From positions 806,001 through 870,000 of the forward strand of contig JAGTJL010000002.1 of the NCBI GenBank assembly GCA_020746875.1: a DNA stretch of 64,000 nucleotides. The letters are read 5' to 3'. Positions 57,040 to 64,000 of the stretch are shown here, piece by piece; the first letter of the stretch is position 1, and every line of letters starts with the position of its first letter. The position numbers were made by a program, and so were the translations under genes. Source of the stretch: Rhexocercosporidium sp. MPI-PUGE-AT-0058 (taxonomy: Eukaryota > Ascomycota > Leotiomycetes > Helotiales). The notes below the pieces were generated by a model that saw nothing but the letters and a program-made list of their open reading frames with translations, had not been told where the DNA came from and ran no database searches.

Positions 57040-57757
57040 GTCTTGCTTCGCAAGAATCTATCTACATATTGAAATGTATCACTGTTTACAAGTTATTAAA
57101 TAAATTCTTTATTGTACCACTACATCTTCCTACGTTTCAATCATAATATATTATGCGGCATCCAACGGTACTGTCATAAATTAGTCGTAGCTGACTCGAA
57201 AACGGCTAATTCTAGCGGGCAAGGAAATGAGCAGGATGTAAAAGGGCGTAGATAACGTCCGTCCCTATATAACAAGACTCCCGATATAACGAGAACAACT
57301 AATAAATTATCAGGGTTGCGAACTTTTATCCGTAAGATCCCCTTTAAATTAAGTATAATGACAAATTATACTTGTGATATAATTATTATACAGTCACAAA
57401 ATGCTGGTGTTCTAGATTCGTCGCGAGGTGTAGCAAACCCTCTTGGCAAAGAAGGGCCATTTTTGGAATCCATGGTCTGCCTTGATTAGCATTCGAAAAA
57501 GCTTTAGAGAAGTCGTTGGAGCTATTTAGGTGTTGTGTGTCACATGATCATGTTGACTACTTGCCGGAATTGGGCCCATAAGCGAAACTCCTAATCTGGC
57601 CCTTCACTTTCCACTTTGGCAGCCAGATGTTGCTGACGCACGGCCGCATCCCCACCAGAATACAGTTAAATGAACATATAGATTTCATATTCCATGAGTA
57701 CTGTGATCATACATTCCTGATTGGTAATAATAGCCACCACGCGCTACGGCTCCAACA
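57040..57757. other. Intergenic with a MITE relic
   Basis: 3' flank of the metalloprotease and 5' flank of the next gene. The only recognisable feature is the truncated element at 57253. Confidence 0.4.
57253..57380. mobile_element. Truncated MITE family A left end
   Basis: It starts TAACGTCCGTCCCTATATAACAAGAC, followed by a diverged family A interior. Many changes are C-to-T or G-to-A. No right end was found. Confidence 0.5.
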
Positions 57758-59221
57758 ATGCAGAATCAAGGAAAGGGCCTGTTGCACACCCTTGTGAGCG
57801 CATCTCGGGATGTTGATCTCGGGATGAGCCGCTATGACAGCTTCCCTTTCGTTCAAGATGAGACGGCTAAATCCCATCTCCTACGGATTATGGACTTCTG
57901 GAACACAAACAGGTGGGATGATACTTCAACGAACGCCATTTGTAAGGAAGTAACCCTCACATTACTTCAATGTGCGGCAAGGCTTTACGAAGATAAAGCA
58001 CATACAAAAGCGGCCGTGGATCTCATTGAAAGCAGTTATACTCGAGAAATCTTAGGTCTTGGCTTCCACGACATTCTTTGCCAACGATATGAAGCAGGGA
58101 TTACACCTAATAAGTTGGAAGAAAGCAACGCTAAGAACTATCTGCGTAAAGCAGACCGTTTCTCCGCTATACGAAAAAGTAAGGACCGAGAACTAGACTA
58201 CCAGGCCATGATATTTGAGCATATTTCGTCTTTATGTCGCTTCCATAGCGCAACACTGCAAAACTCGTTTGACAGCCCAAGGATTGACGAGCACTTTATG
58301 TTTCACAACTACGCTATACTTTCAAAGACGTTCAATTGCGACGAGAAGTCTTGGCTTATCACACTCCTCCCCAATACCTTCCAGTGGGATGGCCAGGACC
58401 CCTCCGCTACCAGCGGCGGAGATAGGTTGCTCGCAGACAACATTGTTGCCTCGAAGGAAACAAACCAGGAGCCCATTGCTCAGCAATCGAGTCCCCCTGA
58501 ACTCGAGAGGTTCTCCGACTTCTGTCCTTTGATCGCCGATGGAGAAGTGAAATTCGTTAGATGCCAGGCCACTACTAACGAACAGAATGAATGGTGGGCA
58601 CCCTATGAGGACTTACGGATTCGAAACTCAGACTCGGACTTTAAGTCACTGACGCCGACGAGCAAGGATTTAGAACGTAAAAAGGGTATTGATCCGTCCA
58701 GGAAAAGAGCCGTGAGTTACCCAGAGTCTTCGACCAGAGCTGTCACCTCTATCCTCAATGCGCCTTATAAGTCTTATGATGACTTGACGTCTCAGACGGA
58801 GGAGATTGGGCCTGTTGGGATCGAAATTCAGAGGGACAATGGTGATAGGTATCACAAAGACTTAAGGGAAGGGCTACTATCGCCACATCCAGGCGTTCCA
58901 GACGATGATTGGACCTTCCTGGAAAGCGATGACGACAGCGAAATCATCTTCCCATTCAGCCTAGGGTCTAGCAACGATACTGCCAATCGTGCACTGGTGC
59001 CAACCGTTTTACACGGTGCAAATAATGCCCGCTATAGCCGCGTACCCTCTGCCAAAGATAGTCAACTCGCCCTCTCTACAAGTGTACTTTCTCTGCCACT
59101 AAGGAACAAATATAGCCAACGGCCGCCACAATTTTTAAGCGAATGGATGATAGGCCATCGGAATAAGAGCGAGCTCAGGACAATTTCGGAAGAGCCAGAA
59201 GGGCCGCCGGAAGTAGATTAA
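57758..59221 (+). CDS. Unnamed-family protein, paralogue of the gene at 25525
   Basis: 487 codons, single exon. It shares the block DTSTNAICKEV, LTLLQCAARLYE, AAVDLI, TREILGLG, DILCQ and FMFHNYAILSKTF, EKSWLITLLPNTFQW with the protein at 25525-26511. Its C-terminal 250 residues are different: charged, Ser-rich and low in hydrophobics, probably disordered, with TFLESDDDSEIIFPF in the middle. No known domain. This copy is longer by about 160 residues, so one of the two has gained or lost a tail. The shared helical core is the likely functional unit. Confidence 0.65.
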   Translation: MQNQGKGLLHTLVSASRDVDLGMSRYDSFPFVQDETAKSHLLRIMDFWNTNRWDDTSTNAICKEVTLTLLQCAARLYEDKAHTKAAVDLIESSYTREILGLGFHDILCQRYEAGITPNKLEESNAKNYLRKADRFSAIRKSKDRELDYQAMIFEHISSLCRFHSATLQNSFDSPRIDEHFMFHNYAILSKTFNCDEKSWLITLLPNTFQWDGQDPSATSGGDRLLADNIVASKETNQEPIAQQSSPPELERFSDFCPLIADGEVKFVRCQATTNEQNEWWAPYEDLRIRNSDSDFKSLTPTSKDLERKKGIDPSRKRAVSYPESSTRAVTSILNAPYKSYDDLTSQTEEIGPVGIEIQRDNGDRYHKDLREGLLSPHPGVPDDDWTFLESDDDSEIIFPFSLGSSNDTANRALVPTVLHGANNARYSRVPSAKDSQLALSTSVLSLPLRNKYSQRPPQFLSEWMIGHRNKSELRTISEEPEGPPEVD

Positions 59222-59522
59222 AACCAGATCGGACCAGACGCAACCACTCAAGATGGCAAATATAGCACTCCTAGGTTACATGCTTCGAGCTGCGGAGTAG
59301 TTGGAACCGGCGCGACTGAGAATATAGATTCATCTTGAAACATGGCCCCTTTGGATAGGTGAGTTCGCAAGGACTTTTGTATGCATTGTCGCGGCCGACT
59401 GTTTCCATGATCTGCGAATCTTTGTCGTGCAGTAGCATATGTGCGAGGAGGATTCAAGTACAGTAGCGGTAGTATTATAATTTTGTAGAGGGTAATTATT
59501 TTGATTTTTCAGTGTCTTGGCT
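59222..59522. other. Intergenic, no gene seen
   Basis: 3' flank of the 487-codon gene up to the MITE stack. No feature recognised. Confidence 0.4.
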
Positions 59523-59915
59523 TAACGTCCGTCCTTACGTGGCGGAAAACCCGGTGTGCCGGAAAATTTTACAAATTTTAACAATCACAAGTCGCTGTCT
59601 GAATAGAACTAGTATCATGAACCTAACGTTTCTCCCTGCGTAGCGAGACGCACTGCGTGGCGAGACAGACCAACAGAATTAAAAGGTTTTCGAAATAAAC
59701 AGACCGGCATATTAAGATTCATTTTATAATGATTCTGTACCCAATTGTATACATAAGTATTTTCAAATTGTAGTTTAGTTTAGAGACAGAATACGTAGAA
59801 AAGCCCAGAATCCTTGCGATTTGATTGGTCTGTCTCGGCACACCGGGAGTCTCGCTACGCAGGGAGGGACGTTATTACTAATCTCAAATATAAAAAGTTT
59901 TACTTGTGGTTGGTA
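59523..59915. mobile_element. MITE family B, left part, broken by two later insertions
   Basis: The left half is 59523-59625, nearly identical to the left half at 27346. A family A MITE sits inside it (59624-59874), after which the B sequence resumes (59875-59915: TTACTAATCTCAAATATAAA) and is cut again by the element at 59916. The uninterrupted B order is GAACCTATTACTAATCTC, as at 27440/32673. The right half must lie beyond 64000. Confidence 0.85.
59624..59874. mobile_element. MITE family A, copy 2 (251 bp), inside MITE B
   Basis: Same length and ends as the copy at 2843-3093 (TAACGTTTCTCCCTGCGT, GCGAGACGCACTG; inverse end GGGACGTTA). Its insertion duplicated TA in the host MITE. Confidence 0.88.
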
Positions 59916-60803
59916 TAACGTCCCTCCCTGCGTGCCGAGAAACCTTACGTGCCGAGAAAAATATAAGGTACTTTGACTTTACGCATCCTCAACTCCACGC
60001 CAGCTTAAGAGTCTACAAAAATAAAAGATCAGTAGTATTACACAGCTATTTCTTAGCAGTTTAATACTTTCTAAAGAAAATTTTGTATTCGCATCATCGC
60101 TTTTTCGCCTGATTTATAAAAAGCCTCCATTTGGGCTTTGGTACGAGCCCTTTACCACAGGTATACTAGCAAGCTCTTATTATCCTTTACACATCTCAAA
60201 AATTCTTATCTAAGCTTTAAATCCATTTTTTTCATTATCCGAGACCCTCATAAGCTTTGTGGCTGTTGTAGCATGTAAATAATTACAAGGCCACCACGCC
60301 GTTCGGTACTTCTGATCGACGGAACGATTCTCGGCTAGGGGGACCAACCCCGCACCTCCCCGCAAAGCCTTGGTAATTTCGCCGTAGTTTCGCCGTAGCT
60401 TATTTAATAAATATCAGCCTAAGACTTAAGGCTGGAAAAACGATAACAAGTTGTATGATCGAGGGTAGACTGGGTCTTGAATTTTCTTTTCTTATCACCT
60501 AATTCCCTGATTTCTTTAGCTTCCCTCTCAGTAACAAGAATCTATTATGCTCAATTGAGATTGACTTCAATTGTCTTCTGCCACTTATGACTTCCTGCAT
60601 TCCTCCGGTGAGCCTGAGCGACTGGCCAAGTCTTGCGCGCTTCCAGTGATGTACGACGATGCTATTGCCGCGAGGCTGTGGCCCAGCTGAGTGCGCCAGC
60701 CTCAACCCGACATGAAGTCTTCACCCTTCCTATCTATGCCAACTCGACTGCTGAACTACTACCGAGAACCCTTCCTCCTGCGATCCTCGAACCTAGTCGA
60801 ATA

Positions 60804-63800
60804 ATGCGTCTGCTGCAGTGCGACAACGATGGCGACCTCAGCTTGACTGAGTTCGTTGAGAACGACATCCCGAAATATGCTATACTTTCACACACATGGG
60901 AAGGAGAGGAGGTCACCTTTGAAGATCTACAGAATAGGACCGGCACGACGAAGGCTGGCTACGAGAAGATACGGTTCTGCGCAGAACAGGCTACGCGGGA
61001 TGGCCTGCGATTCTTTTGGGTGGACACCTGCTGCATTGATAAATCAAATAGCGCTGAGCTTACAGAAGCTATCAACTCTATGTTTCGCTGGTACCGCATG
61101 TCGACTAAATGCTATGTCTATCTGCCAGATGTATCCAGAACTGCGGTTAATACTGATGAACTGGCCTGGGAATCAGCGTTTCGGAAATGTAGATGGTTCA
61201 CTCGAGGCTGGACCCTTCAAGAGCTTCTTGCTCCGACATCAGTTGAATTCTTCTGCCGGGAATCCAAGCGGATTGGTAGTAAGAGCTCTTTAGAGCAGCA
61301 AATTCACGAGATCATAGGAATCCCTAAGTCGGCACTTCAAGGAGCCAATTTGTCGCAGTTTAGCGATAAGGAACGATTTTCATGGATTCAACCCCGCCAG
61401 ACTAAGGTCGAAGAAGATAAAGCGTATTCGTTACTCGGTATTTTTGACGTCCAAATCCCCCTCCGTTATGGCGAAGGGATGGCGAATGTATTCAAACGGC
61501 TCGAAGAGGAAATCGACAAGTTTAACAAGTGCCTCCAAGACCTACGCCTTAGCGATCCCCGCGATGATAAGACGCGTATTGAGAACACCAAGGGTGGCTT
61601 GCTAAAGGGCTCATATATCTGGGTCCTAGAGACCTCCGATTTCCAACAATGGCGGAACAACCCGCAGACTTGGCTGCTATGGATCAGAGGAGATCCCGGC
61701 AAGGGCAAGATAATGTTGCTCTGCGGCATTATCAACGAGCTGAAGAAGTCTATACCGAAGTCGACTCTTCTATCATATTTCTTCTGTCAAGCGACCGAAT
61801 CTCGAATTAACAACGCCAAGGCCGTGCTACGAGGTCTGATCTACCTGCTTGTCAATGAACAGCCGTTTCTTATCTCGCATGTACGGAAGAAGTACGATCA
61901 TGCCGGCAGAGCGCTATTCGAGGATTCAAATGCCTGGGTTGCTTTATCCGAAATTTTTGTCAATATTCTACAAGACCCTAAATTGAATAGTGCGTGCTTA
62001 ATTGTCGACGCGCTCGACGAATGCGAAGTGGATTTGCCGAAATTGTTGGACCTTATCGTACAGACTTCGTCTATATCTCCTCGGACCAAGTGGATTGTTT
62101 CTAGTCGCAACTGGCCTAGCATCGAGAAGGATCTTGATAGAGCAACGCAGAAAGCAAGCATGTGTCTTGAGCTGAACGAAAAGTCCGTTTCCGCAGCCGT
62201 CATTACATACGTCGAATCCAAGGTAAATTGGTTAGCAGAGCGACAAGAATACGATACGGATACCCGAGACGCTGTCCGGCGTTACTTGTCCTCAAATGCA
62301 AACGGCATATTTCTCTGGGTTGCTTTGGTTTGCCAAGAACTCGCCGTTATCTTAGGATGGGAGGTTGAAGAAATGTTGTCAGCGTTTCCCTCCGGACTTG
62401 ATGCCCTTTATATGCGGATGATGAAGCAGATCAGCACTTTAAGGACAGCTAAACGCTGCCAAAGTATATTGGCCGTTGTCTCGGTTATATACCGGCTTAT
62501 TATACTAGACGAGCTGCCTTCTTTTGTCGATATGCCACTACGAAGTTCTAGTAATTACAAGGCTTTAGCAGAGATTATAGGACATTGTGGCTCTTTTCTC
62601 ACACTTCGAGATTGTACTATTTTTTTTGTCCATCAGTCTGCTAAGGACTTCTTGATCAATAAGGCTCTTAATATTGTCTTTCCTTCTGGGATAGCCGATA
62701 TTCATTACGTTATGTTCTCGCGGTCGCTACAAGCCCTGCGTACGGTATTACGGTGCGATGTCTATAGCCTAAGGGCTCCCGGTATCTCTATCGAACAAGT
62801 TAAGCAGCCCCATCCTGATCCGCTCGCTGCGGTACGGTACTCCTGTCTTTACTGGGTAGATCATCTCTTCGAATGTCGAATTAGAGAAGATATAATCAAG
62901 GATCTTAAGGACAGCGGCTTAGTCTACCGTTTCCTTCGCCAGTATTTCTTGTACTGGCTTGAGGCGTTGAGCCTGTTGAGAAGCGTGTCAGAATGCGTAG
63001 TTATGGTTCGGAAGCTCGAGGATCTTCTGGTATATTTCAATGTATCTTCTCTTCCCGTTATTAGAGATACTTACTAAAATCAATCAGTTCGTTGACAGTC
63101 CGAATTTACATGATTTTGTACATGATGCGAGGCGTTTTGCCGTATCCAACCGATCAATTATTAAACAGGCGCCTTTACAAGTATATTGTTCTGCTCTTGT
63201 CTTTGCCCCAGAGAAGAGCATTGTTCGAAAAACCTTCGAGAAGTGTATTCCGTCTTGGATCCAGAGAAAGCCTAGAGTAGAAACACATTGGAATGCGATG
63301 CTACAAACACTCGAGGGCCATATTAGTAGGGTCACTTCCGTGGCCTTCTCCCTCGACGGCAAGCAGATTGTATCGGGGTCTGACGATACGACGATCCGGC
63401 GCTGGGACGCGGCTACAGGCTAGCAGCTGCTACCGGCCTTTGAGTGCCATACTAGTTCGGTTACCTCTATGGCCTTCTCCCCCGACGGCAAGCAGATCGT
63501 GTCTGGGTTAAGCGATAAGACTGTCCGGCGCTGGGACGCAGCTACGGGACAGCAGCTGCTGCCAGCCCTTAAGGGCCATACTGAGAGGGTTACCTCCGTG
63601 GCTTTCTCCCCCGACGGCAAGCAGATCGTGTCGGGGTCAGGCGATACGACGATCCGGCGCTGGGACGCGGCTACAGGCTAATAGCTGCTGCCAGCCCTTA
63701 AGGGCCATACTAATTGGGTCACCTCTGTGGCTTTCTCCCCCGATGGCAAGCAGATCGTATCGGGGTCTTGGGATATAATGGTCCGGCGCTGGGACGCGGC

Positions 63801-64000
63801 TACTGGCCAGCAGCTGCTGCCAGCCTTTGAGGGCTATACTAGTTGGGTCACCTCTGTGGCTTTCTCCCCCGACGGCAAGCAGATCGTATCGGGGTCTTGG
63901 GATACGACGATCCGGCGCTGGGACGCGGTCACAGGAGCACTGCTGCAGACGCTCGAGAGCCATACTGACTCGGTCTTGTCTGTGGCCTTCTCCCCCGACG
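60804..64000 (+). CDS. NLR3: HET-NACHT-WD40 protein, 3' end outside window
   Basis: Exons 60804-63029 and 63088 to beyond the window; the intron (63030-63087) is 58 nt with GTATAT and ATCAG. The start at 60804 is the position homologous to NLR2; an upstream Met at 60633 is in the same frame but lies in the element spacer. The HET domain has YAILSHTWEG, FFWVDTCCIDKS and FTRGWTLQELLAP. NACHT Walker A reads GDPGKGK followed by Ile303 where Thr is expected (ATA at 61710). Walker B is LIVDALDEC. WD40 units follow from about 63310, with TAG at 63421, TAA at 63679 and TAG at 63682 in place of Gln. The uninterrupted protein is 853 aa with one blade. Paralogue of NLR2, with the same role inferred. The altered P-loop makes full function doubtful. 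Confidence 0.87.
63310..64000 (+). repeat. WD40 tandem repeat of NLR3, mostly 129-bp units
   Basis: The His (or Tyr) codon of the GH motif recurs at 63319, 63448, 63577, 63706, 63835 and 63961. Spacing is 129 bp (43 codons), then 126. Variable residues precede Val (SRV, SSV, ERV, NWV, SWV, DSV) and surround SGS-x-D. The array leaves the window. Confidence 0.9.

Larger units (their letters stand above)
59916..64000 (+). mobile_element. Family C element carrying NLR3, right end beyond window
   Basis: The left end (59916 to about 60350) matches those at 3194 and 27450. Homology with the NLR2 element continues through the spacer into the NLR gene. It was inserted at a different TA of the family B MITE than the NLR2 element, so the two are independent insertions. 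The right end is not in the window. Confidence 0.8.

Noticed and set aside
60633..60803. Upstream Met extending NLR3 by 57 codons.
   Set aside because: The homologous stretch before NLR2 is not open in that frame, and the extension lies in the element spacer. The conserved start MRLLQ at 60804 is preferred.
1..64000. tRNA, rRNA and CRISPR features.
   Set aside because: None was recognised by eye. A covariance-model search would be needed to exclude tRNA genes in the intergenic stretches.

Overview
The window is from a filamentous ascomycete (Pezizomycotina). The evidence is short introns (about 45-60 nt with GTAAGT-type donors, CTAAC/CTGAC branch sites and TAG/CAG acceptors), HET-domain and HET-NACHT-WD40 incompatibility genes, and stop codons that look like repeat-induced point mutation (RIP). 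The species cannot be named from sequence alone.

Layout. 1-15.1 kb: a patatin-like phospholipase running off the left edge, a Cys-rich protein, transposon ends, a GH128 glucanase, a ruined HET-NACHT-WD40 gene (NLR1) and a broken DUF3435 tyrosine recombinase. That set resembles a decayed Starship whose captain reads leftward. 15.4-19.7 kb: a HET-domain gene whose 5' part is an array of 28 exons of exactly one codon each, separated by introns copied in tandem. Splicing them all gives one open frame of 652 codons into the HET domain. 20-27 kb: a Tc1/mariner relic, a four-helix membrane protein, an APH-like kinase and a member of an unnamed family. 27.3-33.1 kb: a HET-NACHT-WD40 gene (NLR2) inside a 5.2 kb element with inverted ends of about 430 bp, inserted at a TA into a 240 bp MITE. 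33.1-44 kb: a Pyr4/PaxB-type membrane terpene cyclase, a pseudokinase, a cluster of coiled-coil genes with a MADS-like gene, and small secreted or unknown proteins. 44-59 kb: a secreted Cys protein, MITEs, a retropepsin-like/bromodomain gene, a degenerate minisatellite, a WD40-like protein, an F-box-like protein, an M35-type metalloprotease in at least eight exons, and a second member of the unnamed family. 59.5-64 kb: another nested MITE stack and the left part of a second NLR-carrying element (NLR3), cut by the window end.

How it fits together. The common theme is nonself recognition and cell-death genes (four HET-domain genes and a patatin) in a transposon-rich region. Three MITE or element types share the same terminal bases (TAACGTCC-TCCCT-CGT) and duplicate TA, so one Tc1/mariner-type transposase may have moved them all. 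NLR WD40 repeats are nearly identical in DNA and differ at a few residues. They also carry TAA/TAG stops where Gln or Trp is expected. Many genes here appear only after joining exons; each join was checked for splice signals and frame, but none has transcript evidence.
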